Part shown: piece by piece, positions 8,886 to 19,639 of the stretch
Numbering within the stretch: the stretch's first letter is position 1
How the letters are laid out: each line of letters opens with the position of its first letter
Source of the DNA: Helicobacter pylori
GTDB lineage: Bacteria > Campylobacterota > Campylobacteria > Campylobacterales > Helicobacteraceae
NCBI GenBank assembly: GCA_008032955.1
Contig: CP032046.1
Location: 744,001-808,000 of the forward strand
DNA length: 64,000 nt
Direction of reading: 5' to 3'
Notes under the pieces: model-generated
The model's input: the letters and a program-made list of their open reading frames with translations, nothing else
Told to the model about the DNA's origin: nothing
Database searches by the model: none
Made by a program: the position numbers and the translations under genes

Positions 8886-10346
8886 ATGCTAAAAAAAATA
8901 TTTTTAACGAATAGCTTAGGGATTTTATGCTCTAGGATTTTTGGCTTTTTGCGGGATTTGATGATGGCCAATATTCTAGGGGCTGGGGTGTATAGCGATA
9001 TTTTCTTTGTGGCTTTCAAATTGCCTAATTTATTCAGGCGTATTTTTGCGGAGGGCTCTTTTTCTCAAAGCTTTTTACCAAGCTTCATACGAAGTTCCAT
9101 TAAAGGGAGCTTTGCGAGTTTGGTGGGGCTTATTTTTTGTGGCGTTTTATTCATGTGGTGCTTATTAGTGGCACTCAATCCCTTATGGCTAACCAAACTC
9201 CTAGCTTACGGCTTTGATGAAGAAACGCTCAAACTATGTGCCCCCATTGTAGCGATCAATTTTTGGTATCTTTTATTGGTGTTTATCACCACTTTTTTAG
9301 GCGCGCTTTTACAATACAAACACAGCTTTTTTGCCAGCGCTTATAGCGCAAGCTTACTCAATTTATGCATGATTTTAGCCCTTTTTATTTCTAAAGAAAA
9401 AACGCATTTAGAAGCGTTGTATTATTTGAGCTACGGCGTGCTTTTAGGGGGCGTGGCTCAAATCTTATTACACTTTTATCCTTTAATAAAATTAGGCTTA
9501 TGGGATTTATTATTTAAGGGGTTGTTGAGCTTTAAAACTAAAAACGCGCTCAAAAAAGAATATCGTTTGAATAGGGTTAAAAAGGATCTGAAAGGGTTTT
9601 TCAAGCAGTTTTTCCCCAGCGTTTTAGGCAATTCTAGCGCTCAGATCGCTTCTTTTTTAGACACCACAATCGCCTCTTTTTTAGCGAGCGGGAGCGTGTC
9701 TTATTTGTATTACGCTAATAGAGTCTTCCAGCTCCCTTTAGCCTTATTTGCTATCGCTATCTCTAGTGCCCTTTTCCCCAGCATTGCGATCGCTATTAAA
9801 AACAATCAGCAGGATTTAGTCTTACAACGCTTGCAAAAGGCGTGGTTTTTTTTGGTGGGGGTTTTGCTTTTTTGCAGCATTGGGGGGATCATGCTAAGCA
9901 AAGAAATCACCGAGCTTTTATTTGAAAGGGGTCAGTTTAGCCCTAAAGACACCTTAATCACTTCGCAAGTCTTTTCGCTCTATCTTTTAGGCTTGCTCCC
10001 TTTTGGGCTAACTAAACTCTTTTCTTTGTGGCTTTATGCGAAATTAGAGCAAAAAAAAGCGGCTAAAATCTCTTTAACTTCGCTTTTTTTAGGTTTAACG
10101 GCTTCTTTGAGTTTAATGCCTTTGTTAGGGGTTTTAGGCTTGGCGTTAGCGAATAGCTTGAGCGGGCTGTTTTTATTTGTTTTAACAATAAAAGCGTTTG
10201 GCTTTCAGTCATTCTTGGGTATAATCAAGAATTTAAAATCATGGCTTGTAATCCTTTTCCTCGCTTGCGTGGAAATCTTATTACTCTTAGCGTTCAAATC
10301 GTGGGTTACGCATTTATATTTATTTTATTATTTTCAAGGTTTTTAA
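8886..10346 (+). CDS. murJ: Lipid II flippase MurJ (MviN)
   Basis: MurJ moves lipid II across the inner membrane for peptidoglycan synthesis. The 486-residue product has 13–14 hydrophobic segments. It has the family start, with NSLGILCSRIFGFLRDLMMA near the N-terminus, then FFVAFKLPNLFRRIFAEGSFSQSFLP, whose arginines line the central cavity. A further family block, FLDTTIASFLASGSVSYLYYANRVFQLPLALFAIAISSALFPS, sits in the middle. The stop codon is followed directly by the cysS ATG with no spacing, so the two genes are almost certainly co-transcribed and translationally coupled. Length and topology are normal. Confidence 0.95.
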   Translation: MLKKIFLTNSLGILCSRIFGFLRDLMMANILGAGVYSDIFFVAFKLPNLFRRIFAEGSFSQSFLPSFIRSSIKGSFASLVGLIFCGVLFMWCLLVALNPLWLTKLLAYGFDEETLKLCAPIVAINFWYLLLVFITTFLGALLQYKHSFFASAYSASLLNLCMILALFISKEKTHLEALYYLSYGVLLGGVAQILLHFYPLIKLGLWDLLFKGLLSFKTKNALKKEYRLNRVKKDLKGFFKQFFPSVLGNSSAQIASFLDTTIASFLASGSVSYLYYANRVFQLPLALFAIAISSALFPSIAIAIKNNQQDLVLQRLQKAWFFLVGVLLFCSIGGIMLSKEITELLFERGQFSPKDTLITSQVFSLYLLGLLPFGLTKLFSLWLYAKLEQKKAAKISLTSLFLGLTASLSLMPLLGVLGLALANSLSGLFLFVLTIKAFGFQSFLGIIKNLKSWLVILFLACVEILLLLAFKSWVTHLYLFYYFQGF

Positions 10347-11744
10347 ATGTTCATTTATGATACCAAATTAAAACAAAAAGTCCCTTTTGAGCCTTTAGTC
10401 CACAATAAGGCGAATATTTATGTGTGCGGGCCTACGGTGTATGATGACGCTCATTTAGGGCATGCCAGGAGCGCGATTGCTTTTGATTTGTTGAGGCGCA
10501 CGCTTGAATTGAGCGGCTATGAAGTGATGCTAGTAAGGAATTTCACGGATATTGACGATAAAATCATCAACAAAGCCCTAAAAGAAAACAAAAGCATTCA
10601 AGAATTAAGCAGCATTTACATTGAATCTTACACGAGGGATTTGAACGCTTTGAACGTGAAACAACCCAGCCTAGAGCCTAAAGCGAGCGAGTATTTAGAC
10701 GCTATGGTGCGCATGATTGAAACGCTTTTAGAAAAAAATTTCGCTTATCAGGTCTCTAATGGGGATATTTATTTAGACACGAGCAAGGATAAAGATTACG
10801 GCTCTTTGAGCATGCATAATAGCAGTGTGGAATTTAGCCGTATCGGTTTGGTGCAAGAAAAACGGCTTGAGCAGGATTTTGTGTTGTGGAAAAGCTATAA
10901 GGGGGATAATGATGTGGGCTTTGATAGCCCTTTAGGCAAAGGGCGCCCCGGCTGGCATATAGAATGCTCTAGCATGGTTTTTGAAACTTTAGCGCTCGCT
11001 AACGCCCCTTATCAAATTGATATTCATGCAGGCGGAGCGGATTTGTTATTCCCCCACCATGAAAATGAAGCGTGCCAAACCCGTTGCGCCTTTGGCGTGG
11101 AGCTTGCCAAATACTGGATGCATAACGGCTTTGTGAATATCAATAACGAAAAAATGTCTAAAAGTTTAGGGAATAGCTTTTTCATTAAAGACGCTCTCAA
11201 AAACTATGATGGCGAAATTTTGCGCAATTACTTACTAGGGGTGCATTATCGCTCTGTTTTGAATTTCAATGAAGAAGACTTGTTAGTGAGTAAAAAACGC
11301 TTGGATAAAATCTATCGCTTAAAACAGCGCGTTTTAGGGACTTTGGGAGGAATAAACCCAAATTTTAAAAAAGAAATTTTAGAGTGCATGCAAGATGATT
11401 TAAACGTTTCTAAAGCGTTGAGCGTTTTAGAAAGCATGCTTTCTTCTACGAATGAAAAACTGGATCAAAACCCTAAAAACAAGGCTTTAAAGGGCGAAAT
11501 TTTAGCGAATTTGAAATTTGTAGAAGAACTGCTTGGCATCGGGTTTAAAGACCCTAGCGCCTATTTCCAATTAGGCGTGAGCGAGAGCGAAAAACAAGAA
11601 ATTGAAAACAAGATAGAAGAAAGAAAACGCGCCAAAGAACAAAAAGATTTTTTAAAAGCCGATAGCATCAGAGAAGAGCTTTTACAACAAAAAATCGCTT
11701 TGATGGACACCCCACAAGGCACGATTTGGGAGAAGCTTTTTTAA
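10347..11744 (+). CDS. cysS: Cysteinyl-tRNA synthetase
   Basis: This class I synthetase charges tRNA-Cys in the cytoplasm. The 465-residue protein shows the zinc-binding cysteine in NIYVCGPTVYD, the HIGH-type motif in AHLGHARSAIAFD and further zinc ligands in GWHIECSSM and FPHHENEACQ. The KMSKS loop is in NEKMSKSLGNSFF. The C-terminal DALR-like helical domain includes the KEQKDFLKADSIREEL segment, and the protein ends IWEKLF. It is the second gene after murJ. vacA follows on the same strand but has its own promoter in the 216-base gap. Confidence 0.97.
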   Translation: MFIYDTKLKQKVPFEPLVHNKANIYVCGPTVYDDAHLGHARSAIAFDLLRRTLELSGYEVMLVRNFTDIDDKIINKALKENKSIQELSSIYIESYTRDLNALNVKQPSLEPKASEYLDAMVRMIETLLEKNFAYQVSNGDIYLDTSKDKDYGSLSMHNSSVEFSRIGLVQEKRLEQDFVLWKSYKGDNDVGFDSPLGKGRPGWHIECSSMVFETLALANAPYQIDIHAGGADLLFPHHENEACQTRCAFGVELAKYWMHNGFVNINNEKMSKSLGNSFFIKDALKNYDGEILRNYLLGVHYRSVLNFNEEDLLVSKKRLDKIYRLKQRVLGTLGGINPNFKKEILECMQDDLNVSKALSVLESMLSSTNEKLDQNPKNKALKGEILANLKFVEELLGIGFKDPSAYFQLGVSESEKQEIENKIEERKRAKEQKDFLKADSIREELLQQKIALMDTPQGTIWEKLF

Positions 11745-11817
11745 ACGCCTCCAATTTTACCTTTTTACACGCTCTAGCCACAAATTCTAGCCATGTTGCT
11801 TTTTAATCTTGTTAAGT

Positions 11818-11848
11818 TTTATGTTCATTTACCTTAATTTGATAAAAG
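11818..11848 (+). promoter_or_regulatory. Candidate vacA promoter
   Basis: TTTATG at 11818–11823 and TAAAAG at 11843–11848 match the −35 and −10 hexamers I recall as reported for vacA. The spacing here is 19 bases. Transcription would start near 11855 and give a leader of about 105 bases. The leader contains a weak inverted repeat, CTATA…TATAG, near 11868–11882, where a stabilising 5' stem-loop has been proposed in vacA mRNA. The hexamers are recalled from the literature and were not computed. Confidence 0.5.
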
Positions 11849-11960
11849 TTTAACATTGGTTGTAGATACTATATATTTATAGCCTTAATCGTAAATGCAA
11901 CAGAAATTTTCAAGTCGCACCCTTTGTGCAAAAATCGTTTTACAAAAAGAAAGGAAGAAA

Positions 11961-14900
11961 ATGGAAATACAACAAACACACCGCAAAATGAATCGCCCTT
12001 TAGTTTCTCTCGCTTTAGTAGGAGCATTGGTCAGCATCACACCGCAACAAAGTCATGCCGCCTTTTTCACAACCGTGATCATTCCAGCCATTGTTGGGGG
12101 TATCGCTACAGGCACTGCTGTAGGAACGGTCTCAGGGCTTCTTAGTTGGGGACTCAAACAAGCCGAAGAAGCCAATAAAACCCCAGATAAACCCGATAAA
12201 GTTTGGCGCATTCAAGCAGGAAAAGGCTTTAATGAATTCCCTAACAAGGAATACGACTTATACAGATCCCTTTTATCCAGTAAGATTGATGGAGGCTGGG
12301 ATTGGGGGAATGCCGCTAGGCATTATTGGGTCAAAGGCGGGCAGCAGAACAAGCTTGAAGTGGATATGAAAGACGCTGTAGGGACTTATACCTTATCAGG
12401 GCTTAGAAACTTTACTGGTGGGGATTTAGATGTCAATATGCAAAAAGCCACTTTACGCTTGGGCCAATTCAATGGCAATTCTTTCACAAGCTATAAGGAT
12501 AGCGCTGATCGCACCACGAGAGTGAATTTCAACGCTAAAAATATTTCAATTGATAATTTTGTAGAAATCAACAATCGTGTGGGTTCTGGAGCCGGGAGGA
12601 AAGCCAGCTCTACGGTTTTGACTTTGCAAGCTTCAGAAGGGATCACTAGCAGTAAAAACGCTGAAATTTCTCTTTATGATGGTGCCACGCTCAATTTGGC
12701 TTCAAACAGCGTTAAATTAAATGGTAATGTGTGGATGGGCCGTTTGCAATACGTGGGCGCGTATTTGGCCCCTTCATACAGCACGATAAACACTTCAAAA
12801 GTGACAGGGGAAGTGAATTTTAACCATCTCACTGTGGGCGATAAAAACGCCGCTCAAGCAGGCATTATCGCTAGTAACAAGACTCATATTGGCACACTGG
12901 ATTTGTGGCAAAGCGCAGGGCTAAACATTATCGCCCCTCCAGAAGGCGGTTATAAAAATCAAACTAATAATACCCCTTCTCAAAGTGGTGCTAAAAACGA
13001 CAAAAATGAAAGCGCTAAAAACGACAAGCAAGAGATCAGTCAAAATAACAATAGCAACACTCAGGTCATTAACCCACCCAATAACACGCAAAAAACAGAA
13101 ATTCAACCCACGCAAGTCATTGATGGGCCTTTTGCGGGTGGCAAAGACACGGTTGTCAATATTGATCGCATCAACACTAACGCTGATGGCACGATTAGAG
13201 TGGGAGGGTTTAAAGCTTCTCTTACCACCAATGCGGCTCATTTGCATATCGGCAAAGGCGGTGTCAATCTGTCCAATCAAGCGAGCGGGCGCTCTCTTTT
13301 AGTGGAAAATCTAACTGGGAATATCACCGTTGATGGGCCTTTAAGAGTGAATAATCAAGTGGGTGGCTATGCTTTGGCAGGATCAAGCGCGAATTTTGAG
13401 TTTAAGGCTGGCACTGATACCAAAAACGGCACAGCCACTTTTAATAACGATATTAGTTTGGGAAGATTTGTGAATTTAAAGGTGGATGCTCATACAGCTA
13501 ATTTTAAAGGTATTGATACGGGTAATGGTGGTTTCAACACCTTAGATTTTAGTGGTGTTACAGGTAAGGTCAATATCAACAAGCTCATTACGGCTTCCAC
13601 TAATGTGGCCGTTAAAAACTTCAACATTAATGAATTGATTGTTAAAACCAATGGGGTGAGTGTGGGGGAATACACTCATTTTAGCGAAGATATAGGCAGT
13701 CAATCGCGCATCAATACCGTGCGTTTGGAAACTGGCACTAGGTCAATCTTTTCTGGGGGTGTCAAATTTAAAAGCGGTGAAAAACTGGTTATAGATGAGT
13801 TTTACTATAGCCCTTGGAATTATTTTGACGCTAGGAATATTAAAAATGTTGAAATCACCAGAAAATTCGCTTCTTCAACCCCAGAAAACCCTTGGGGCAC
13901 ATCAAAACTTATGTTTAATAATCTAACCCTGGGTCAAAATGCGGTCATGGACTATAGTCAATTTTCAAATTTAACCATCCAAGGGGATTTTATCAACAAT
14001 CAAGGCACTATCAACTATCTGGTCCGAGGCGGGAAAGTGGCAACCTTAAATGTAGGCAATGCAGCAGCTATGATGTTTAATAATGATATAGACAGCGCGA
14101 CCGGATTTTACAAACCGCTCATCAAGATTAACAGCGCTCAAGATCTCATTAAAAATACAGAGCATGTTTTATTGAAAGCGAAAATCATTGGTTATGGTAA
14201 TGTTTCTACAGGTACTAATGGCATTAGTAATGTTAATCTAGAAGAGCAATTCAAAGAGCGCCTAGCCCTTTATAACAACAATAACCGCATGGATACTTGT
14301 GTGGTGCGAAATACTGATGACATTAAAGCATGCGGTATGGCTATCGGCAATCAAAGCATGGTGAACAACCCTGACAATTACAAGTATCTTATCGGTAAGG
14401 CATGGAGAAATATAGGCATCAGTAAAACGGCTAACGGCTCTAAAATTTCGGTGTATTATTTAGGCAATTCTACGCCTACTGAGAATGGTGGCAATACCAC
14501 CAACTTACCCACCAACACCACTAACAACGCGCGTTCTGCTAACTACGCCCTCGTGAAGAACGCTCCTTTCGCTCACAGCGCCACTCCTAATTTAGTCGCT
14601 ATCAATCAGCATGATTTTGGCACCATTGAGAGCGTGTTTGAATTGGCTAACCGCTCTAAAGATATTGACACGCTTTATACTCATTCAGGCGCGCAAGGCA
14701 GGGATCTCTTGCAAACCTTATTGATTGATAGCCATGATGCGGGTTATGCCAGACAAATGATTGATAACACAAGCACCGGTGAAATCACCAAGCAATTGAA
14801 TGCGGCCACTGACGCTTTAAACAATGTAGCCAGTTTAGAGCATAAAACCAGCGGCTTACAAACTTTGAGCTTGAGCAATGCGATGATTTTAAATTCTCGT

Positions 14901-15851
14901 TTAGTCAATCTCTCTAGGAGACACACCAACCATATTAACTCGTTCGCTCAACGCTTACAAGCTTTAAAAGGCCAAAGATTCGCTTCTTTAGAGAGCGCGG
15001 CAGAAGTGTTGTATCAATTTGCCCCTAAATATGAAAAACCCACCAATGTTTGGGCTAACGCTATTGGGGGAGCGAGCTTGAATAATGGCTCTAACGCTTC
15101 ATTATATGGCACAAGCGCCGGCGTAGACGCTTACCTTAATGGGAATGTAGAAGCCATTGTGGGCGGTTTTGGAAGCTATGGTTATAGCTCTTTTAGCAAT
15201 CAAGCGAACTCTCTTAACTCTGGGGCCAATAACACTAATTTTGGCGTGTATAGCCGTATTTTTGCTAACCAGCATGAATTTGACTTTGAAGCTCAAGGGG
15301 CGCTAGGGAGCGATCAATCAAGCTTGAATTTCAAAAGCGCTCTATTGCAAGATTTGAATCAAAGCTATAATTACTTAGCCTATAGCGCCACAGCAAGAGC
15401 GAGCTATGGTTATGACTTCGCGTTTTTTAGGAACGCTTTAGTGTTAAAACCAAGCGTGGGTGTGAGCTATAACCATTTAGGTTCAACCAACTTTAAAAGC
15501 AACAGCACCAATCAAGTGGCTTTGAAAAATGGCTCTAGCAGTCAGCATTTATTCAACGCTAGCGCTAATGTAGAAGCGCGCTATTATTATGGGGACACTT
15601 CATACTTCTACATGAATGCTGGAGTTTTACAAGAGTTCGCTAACTTTGGTTCTAGCAATGCGGTGTCTTTAAACACCTTTAAAGTCAATGCCGCTCGCAA
15701 CCCTTTAAATACCCATGCCAGAGTGATGATGGGTGGGGAATTGCAATTGGCTAAAGAAGTGTTTTTGAATTTGGGCGTGGTTTATTTGCACAATTTGATT
15801 TCCAATATAGGCCATTTCGCTTCCAATTTAGGAATGAGGTATAGTTTCTAA
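11961..15851 (+). CDS. vacA: Vacuolating cytotoxin VacA, s1/m1 type
   Basis: VacA is a secreted autotransporter toxin that forms anion channels and causes vacuolation of host cells. The 1296-residue protein starts at the ATG at 11961 behind AAGGAAG; the frame extends upstream to 11895 but that part is leader. The signal peptide ends SITPQQSHA before [14 protein letters not shown], the s1 form, with hydrophobic GxxxG repeats needed for channel formation. The p33 region, a serine/asparagine-rich linker near residues 320–360, p55 and the C-terminal beta-barrel ending GMRYSF are all present. The mid-region ([30 protein letters not shown]) is m1-like, and the d-region is undeleted. The i-type looks i1 but is less certain. 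No frame damage was seen. Confidence 0.97.
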   Translation: MEIQQTHRKMNRPLVSLALVGALVSITPQQSHAAFFTTVIIPAIVGGIATGTAVGTVSGLLSWGLKQAEEANKTPDKPDKVWRIQAGKGFNEFPNKEYDLYRSLLSSKIDGGWDWGNAARHYWVKGGQQNKLEVDMKDAVGTYTLSGLRNFTGGDLDVNMQKATLRLGQFNGNSFTSYKDSADRTTRVNFNAKNISIDNFVEINNRVGSGAGRKASSTVLTLQASEGITSSKNAEISLYDGATLNLASNSVKLNGNVWMGRLQYVGAYLAPSYSTINTSKVTGEVNFNHLTVGDKNAAQAGIIASNKTHIGTLDLWQSAGLNIIAPPEGGYKNQTNNTPSQSGAKNDKNESAKNDKQEISQNNNSNTQVINPPNNTQKTEIQPTQVIDGPFAGGKDTVVNIDRINTNADGTIRVGGFKASLTTNAAHLHIGKGGVNLSNQASGRSLLVENLTGNITVDGPLRVNNQVGGYALAGSSANFEFKAGTDTKNGTATFNNDISLGRFVNLKVDAHTANFKGIDTGNGGFNTLDFSGVTGKVNINKLITASTNVAVKNFNINELIVKTNGVSVGEYTHFSEDIGSQSRINTVRLETGTRSIFSGGVKFKSGEKLVIDEFYYSPWNYFDARNIKNVEITRKFASSTPENPWGTSKLMFNNLTLGQNAVMDYSQFSNLTIQGDFINNQGTINYLVRGGKVATLNVGNAAAMMFNNDIDSATGFYKPLIKINSAQDLIKNTEHVLLKAKIIGYGNVSTGTNGISNVNLEEQFKERLALYNNNNRMDTCVVRNTDDIKACGMAIGNQSMVNNPDNYKYLIGKAWRNIGISKTANGSKISVYYLGNSTPTENGGNTTNLPTNTTNNARSANYALVKNAPFAHSATPNLVAINQHDFGTIESVFELANRSKDIDTLYTHSGAQGRDLLQTLLIDSHDAGYARQMIDNTSTGEITKQLNAATDALNNVASLEHKTSGLQTLSLSNAMILNSRLVNLSRRHTNHINSFAQRLQALKGQRFASLESAAEVLYQFAPKYEKPTNVWANAIGGASLNNGSNASLYGTSAGVDAYLNGNVEAIVGGFGSYGYSSFSNQANSLNSGANNTNFGVYSRIFANQHEFDFEAQGALGSDQSSLNFKSALLQDLNQSYNYLAYSATARASYGYDFAFFRNALVLKPSVGVSYNHLGSTNFKSNSTNQVALKNGSSSQHLFNASANVEARYYYGDTSYFYMNAGVLQEFANFGSSNAVSLNTFKVNAARNPLNTHARVMMGGELQLAKEVFLNLGVVYLHNLISNIGHFASNLGMRYSF

Positions 15852-15864
15852 TACCATTCTAAAA

Positions 15865-15883
15865 CCCATGCTTTTGGCATGGG
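15865..15883 (+). terminator. Hairpin terminator after vacA
   Basis: CCCATGC, loop TTTTG, GCATGGG form a seven-base-pair stem 14 bases after the vacA stop. No long T run follows. The hairpin lies between two convergent genes (vacA and fecE), so it could limit transcription from both sides. Confidence 0.6.
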
Positions 15884-15906
15884 GCTTAAGAAATCTTACA
15901 AAACCC

Positions 15907-16674
15907 CTACAACGCATACACGACAAGCTTATTATCATGCCAGATCGCTTCTAGGGGCGTGTCATAGAGTGCGCTTAAATTGTGCGAAGTCATAGCGATT
16001 GGCGTGGAAGCTTGCAAAAAAAGTTTTTTATCTTTGAGCATGACCACATGCGTGGAGTGCCTGGCAACCAAATTGGGATCATGGATATTGACTAAAACGC
16101 TCAATTCTCGCTTCTTCATCTCATCTTTAATCGCATCAAAAAAAAGGGCTTGGTTTTTTAAATCTAACGCGCTCGTAGGCTCATCTAGTAATAATAAGGG
16201 CGTTCTTTGCAACAAACTTCTGGCTAAAAGCACCATTTGCCTTTGACCGCCGGACAAATCATTGATGCCTTGATCTTTTAAGGACTCTAAATCCAAACGC
16301 TCTAAAACGCTCGTGGCTTCTTTAATGTGCTTAGCTTTAGGCATAGCGAATAGATTCAAATGCGTCGCCTTCCCCATTAAAACAAAATCCAACACGCTGA
16401 AATTAAACGCATAATATTCCACTTGGGGGATATAAGCGATTAGTTTGGCTTTTTCATAAGGCTTTAAGGGTAAAATATCTTTGTTGCACGCTTTAATTTC
16501 GGTTTCTTCTAAAGGCTTCAAAAGCCCTAAAAGGCATTTTAAAAGCGTGGTTTTACCCGAGCCATTAGGCGCTAAAATGCTGGTGATGCTGTTTTTTGGC
16601 ACGCTAAAACTCAACTTGTCTAAAATGAGTTTTTGAGAATATTTAAAGGATAGGTTTTTAACTTCTAAAACCAT
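15907..16674 (-). CDS. fecE: ABC transporter ATPase for iron(III) dicitrate/siderophore-type uptake (FecE)
   Basis: This is the cytoplasmic ATPase of an iron-complex importer, pairing with FecD. The 255-residue protein has Walker A in LAPNGSGKTTLL, the Q-loop in AYIPQVEY, the ABC signature LSGGQRQMV, Walker B in LLLLDEPTSALD and the H-loop VNIHDPN. The ATG at 16674 is preferred over a GTG at 16677. It overlaps the end of fecD by 17 bases, which indicates translational coupling. A periplasmic binding protein is not encoded next to it and must come from elsewhere in the genome. Iron citrate specificity is by family annotation only. Confidence 0.92.
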   Translation of the reverse strand: MVLEVKNLSFKYSQKLILDKLSFSVPKNSITSILAPNGSGKTTLLKCLLGLLKPLEETEIKACNKDILPLKPYEKAKLIAYIPQVEYYAFNFSVLDFVLMGKATHLNLFAMPKAKHIKEATSVLERLDLESLKDQGINDLSGGQRQMVLLARSLLQRTPLLLLDEPTSALDLKNQALFFDAIKDEMKKRELSVLVNIHDPNLVARHSTHVVMLKDKKLFLQASTPIAMTSHNLSALYDTPLEAIWHDNKLVVYAL

Positions 16675-17653
16675 CACACCCCCTAGTTCTAAACAAAAGA
16701 CACAAGAAGAAAGGCGCTCCTAAAACGCTTGTCGCAATGCCCACCGGTAAATCATAGGGGGTAATGGTTTTAGCCACCACATCCGCTAAAAGCAAGAAAA
16801 ACGCCCCCATTAACAAAGAGCTTAAAAGCAGTTTTTGTAAATTCGCCCCAAAAAACAACCTAGCCACATGCGGAATGACTAACCCAATCCAGCCAATCGT
16901 GCCGGACACGCTCACCGCTAAAGCGCTCGCAACGCTCACGCACACCAAACAAAGCGATCGCAATAACACCGGGTTAATCCCCAAACTCAAACTTTGCGCA
17001 TCGCTCAAGCTCAATAAATTAATGCGCCACCTTAACAAAAAAAGCGGGATAAAGCCTAAGGATAGCCCTATGAAAGCGATCAGGCAATCCTTATAACTGC
17101 TCAAAGACAAGCTCCCTAAAAGCCACACGACAATCGCTTGCGCTTTTTGGGGGATCACAAAGAATTTGATCGCTCCAGCTAAAGCGCTTAAAAACGCGCT
17201 CAACACCACCCCTGAAAGCACCAACGAAAGGACGGAATTACCCAAAACCCTATTCATCGCCAAAACAGCAAGGCTGGCTAAAATCGCCCCAAAAAACGCT
17301 AAAATCGCAATGTTGGATTCAAAAATTGATATCGCCATCGCCACGCCTAGCATCGCCCCGCTAGAAATCCCTAGTAAAAAAGGATCCACTAAGGGGTTTC
17401 TAAAGATCGTTTGCATCACCACCCCACTCCCGGACAAACTCGCCCCCACTAAGAGCGCTAAAATCACTCGTGGTAGTCGTATTTCTAAAATAATAATACT
17501 TAAAGAGCTCAGTTCTTCATTATGCAAAAAGTGGTTTTTCACATTAAGGCACACTTCTTGCCATTCTTCAAAGCTCAAGGACTCCCCTCCAAACAAAAGC
17601 ACCACCACCGCTAAAATCACGCAAGCTAAGGCAATATGATAGGTTTTAAGCAT
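16658..17653 (-). CDS. fecD: Iron ABC transporter permease FecD (FecCD family)
   Basis: This inner-membrane permease of the FecCD/BtuC family has about 331 residues and roughly ten hydrophobic segments. Family motifs include [25 protein letters not shown] near the N-terminus, [18 protein letters not shown] and the coupling-helix block [19 protein letters not shown]. These features point to uptake of an iron chelate. Start ATG at 17653. It overlaps the preceding dehydrogenase gene by 8 bases and the following fecE by 17 bases, so all three form one transcription unit. Only one permease gene is present, so a homodimer is likely. Confidence 0.93.
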   Translation of the reverse strand: MLKTYHIALACVILAVVVLLFGGESLSFEEWQEVCLNVKNHFLHNEELSSLSIIILEIRLPRVILALLVGASLSGSGVVMQTIFRNPLVDPFLLGISSGAMLGVAMAISIFESNIAILAFFGAILASLAVLAMNRVLGNSVLSLVLSGVVLSAFLSALAGAIKFFVIPQKAQAIVVWLLGSLSLSSYKDCLIAFIGLSLGFIPLFLLRWRINLLSLSDAQSLSLGINPVLLRSLCLVCVSVASALAVSVSGTIGWIGLVIPHVARLFFGANLQKLLLSSLLMGAFFLLLADVVAKTITPYDLPVGIATSVLGAPFFLCLLFRTRGCDGFRS

Positions 17654-18494
17654 CACGCTTCCTTTTAAGAACGATTAATCTGAACAAAGAATCATACCAG
17701 CTACTCGGGAGGATTCTATACAACGCTAACAATAATTGGGTTTTTAAGCCGATCAAATAGCGGGCCTTGATTTTTTGACTCATGCTAAGAAAAACGATTT
17801 TTTGCGCCACGGCTTTAGGGCTTAGGGCTTTTTGATACACGCCAGAATAAAAGCTTTTAGCCGCATTCACCTCTAATGCATAAAGGCTATCTTTTCGCTC
17901 ATCATTTTCAAAAGCGGTTCTTTCCCAGTTGCTTTTCACCGGGCCTGGCTCAATCAAACACACTTGAACGTTAAAGGGTTTAAGCTCTAAACGCAAGGCA
18001 TCGCTATAAGCTTCTAGGGCATGCTTACTCGCGCTGTAATGGCCTAAAAAGAGCATGCTCACACGCCCCGCTATGGAAGAAAGGTTAAAAATCTTAGAAT
18101 GGGGCTTGTTTTTTAATAAGGGCAAACAAAACTGCACCACTTCACAAAGGGCGAAAAAATTCACGCTAAATTGCTTTTTAACCTCTTCAATGGGCGTGTC
18201 TTCTACGCTCCCAAACACCCCATAACCGGCGGAATTGATCAAAACGTCGCAATGATTTTCTTTAGCGCTGATGTTTGAAAACACTTCTTTTAAAGCGTTA
18301 GAATCGCTCACATCAATATCAACGCACTCGCACAACGCATGGTTTAAGGCCACGCACAAAGTCGCATGCCTAGAGAGTGCATAGACTTTATACCCTTGAT
18401 CTAACAGCATTAACGCGCACTCCAACCCAATCCCAGAACTCGCCCCAGTGATAACCGCCACCTTTTGGCTTTCTTTTTTCTCTCCAACGCCCAT
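17646..18494 (-). CDS. Short-chain dehydrogenase/reductase
   Basis: This classical SDR enzyme has 282 residues. The Rossmann motif is [16 protein letters not shown], the NSAG motif is [10 protein letters not shown], catalytic serine is in NLSSIAG and the YxxxK pair is in [12 protein letters not shown]-terminal hydrophobic segment, [19 protein letters not shown], suggests membrane or lipid association as in lipid-modifying SDRs. The substrate is unknown. It is first in the operon with fecD and fecE, which gives no clear functional link. The 139-base gap to the divergent thioesterase would hold the promoter. Confidence 0.88.
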   Translation of the reverse strand: MGVGEKKESQKVAVITGASSGIGLECALMLLDQGYKVYALSRHATLCVALNHALCECVDIDVSDSNALKEVFSNISAKENHCDVLINSAGYGVFGSVEDTPIEEVKKQFSVNFFALCEVVQFCLPLLKNKPHSKIFNLSSIAGRVSMLFLGHYSASKHALEAYSDALRLELKPFNVQVCLIEPGPVKSNWERTAFENDERKDSLYALEVNAAKSFYSGVYQKALSPKAVAQKIVFLSMSQKIKARYLIGLKTQLLLALYRILPSSWYDSLFRLIVLKRKRDA

Positions 18495-18633
18495 TATCTA
18501 ACGCTAACCCTCTTATTATTTTTCTAATTCCTCTAATATTCACTCAATATTACTTAATTTTTACTAATATATAGTTCTTGGAATGTTTTTTACAAAAGAC
18601 ATTTTTAACACCAATTTTAATTAAGGAGAAGCA

Positions 18634-19157
18634 ATGCCTCAAATACAATCATCGCATTCTAGCCATTTTGATTTCACTATAGACACAGCGGATCGCACTA
18701 AATTATTGATGAGCTATTTAGTCGTGCCTACAACCGCTAATTTCAACAACGTCATGCATGGGGGGAATTATTGAATTTATTGGATAAAGTGGCTTACGTG
18801 TGCTCAACTCGTTATTGCGCTAAAGGAACGGTCACTTTAAGCGTGGATGGGGTTACTTTCAAATACCCCATTCCTGTAGGGAATTTGCTCACTTTTTTAG
18901 CCAGCATCAATTATGTGGGCAACACCTCGTGCGAAGTGGGGATTAAGGTTTTGAGCGAAGATATTAAAACTCGTGAAATCACGCACACCAATTCATGCTA
19001 TTTCACGATGGTGGCTGTGGAAAATGGCAAACCCACCCCCATGCCCAAATACGAGCCTAAAACAGAGGTTGAAATCCGTCGCTATGAAGGGGCTTTGAAG
19101 CGTAAAGAAATGCGCACAAGAGGGTATTTAAAAAGCGGGAAACACGAGAATATTTAA
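18634..19157 (+). pseudogene. Acyl-CoA thioesterase (hotdog fold), frameshifted at the active-site motif
   Basis: The gene starts at the ATG at 18634 behind AAGGAG and reads MPQIQSSHSSHFDF up to NNVMHGG. It then runs into a stop after NY. One more G in the run at 18760–18765 (six now, seven expected) restores HGGELLNLLDKVAYVCS and the whole hotdog domain to 19157. The restored length is 174 residues, the size of the YciA-like thioesterase at this place in other H. pylori strains. HGGxxL is the active-site segment, so the break removes function unless slippage repairs it. A TTG at 18771 could restart translation, but that product would lack the catalytic N-terminus. Confidence 0.85.
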
Positions 19158-19262
19158 AAAATAAAAAAGCGTGAGCGGTGTTTTAACCCTAAATTTTATC
19201 CCTAAAAAGGGGGGTAGTTGGTTTGAGCGGTTGGTTTGAGCGTTATAAGTTGTGTGGGTGGG

Positions 19263-19370
19263 TTAAAACAGCTCGTTATGACTGCCTAGTCTTACTAAAA
19301 AAGCGTTGCTTTCCACTCCATAAGTGCCAAGAATTTTAAAAATTCGGCTAAACGCCAGGATTTCACAATC
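19263..19370 (-). pseudogene. C-terminal remnant of a RelE/YafQ-type toxin
   Basis: In a frame different from vapD, the minus strand reads from about 19370 to a stop at 19263–19265 and ends [12 protein letters not shown]. That ending is the hallmark of the RelE/ParE-superfamily toxins encoded by the paired small genes at this place in other H. pylori genomes (HP0892/HP0894 type, ending LGSHSELF as I recall). Only about 35 residues survive, and there is no start. The upstream part is replaced by vapD, so this is the scar of a lost toxin gene. Confidence 0.7.
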
Positions 19371-19639
19371 TCAGTGAAATCGCTAAAGTCCTCTACCTTA
19401 AACGCTCTAATACCCCTAACAGACTTTTTAAACCACTCAATTTGAGAGAGTTTATTGATCGCTTTATAGACTTGCGCTAGAGTGTTTTCTTTAGAATAAT
19501 TAACATAAACGCTCCCTTGAGTGTTTTCAAACCCTAATAGCTCTAATTCTTGCCTTAAATCATCATAGGCTTTATTGTAGGGTTCTCCGTATTCTTTTTT
19601 TAAAATCTCAATCTTTAAATCAAACGCTAGAGCATACAT
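19295..19639 (-). CDS. vapD: VapD family endoribonuclease with a new 3' tail
   Basis: VapD is a small RNase of the Cas2-like ferredoxin fold. The protein starts at ATG 19639 with [18 protein letters not shown] and runs through [19 protein letters not shown] to [13 protein letters not shown], the normal end of H. pylori VapD (about 95 residues, as in HP0315). Here the frame continues for about 20 more residues, ending EWKATLF, because it runs into the remnant of another toxin gene. An AAAGG-type site lies upstream; a TTG at 19645 is less likely. It overlaps the antitoxin gene by 20 bases. It probably acts as a toxin or mRNA interferase; activity with this tail is untested. Confidence 0.88.
   Translation of the reverse strand: MYALAFDLKIEILKKEYGEPYNKAYDDLRQELELLGFENTQGSVYVNYSKENTLAQVYKAINKLSQIEWFKKSVRGIRAFKVEDFSDFTEIVKSWRLAEFLKFLALMEWKATLF

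Noticed and set aside
11895..11960. An upstream in-frame ATG for vacA
   Set aside because: It would put 22 residues before the known signal peptide and lacks a ribosome site, whereas the ATG at 11961 has AAGGAAG.
16764..17639. Two plus-strand frames opposite fecD
   Set aside because: These are antisense frames kept open by the hydrophobic codon bias of the permease on the other strand.
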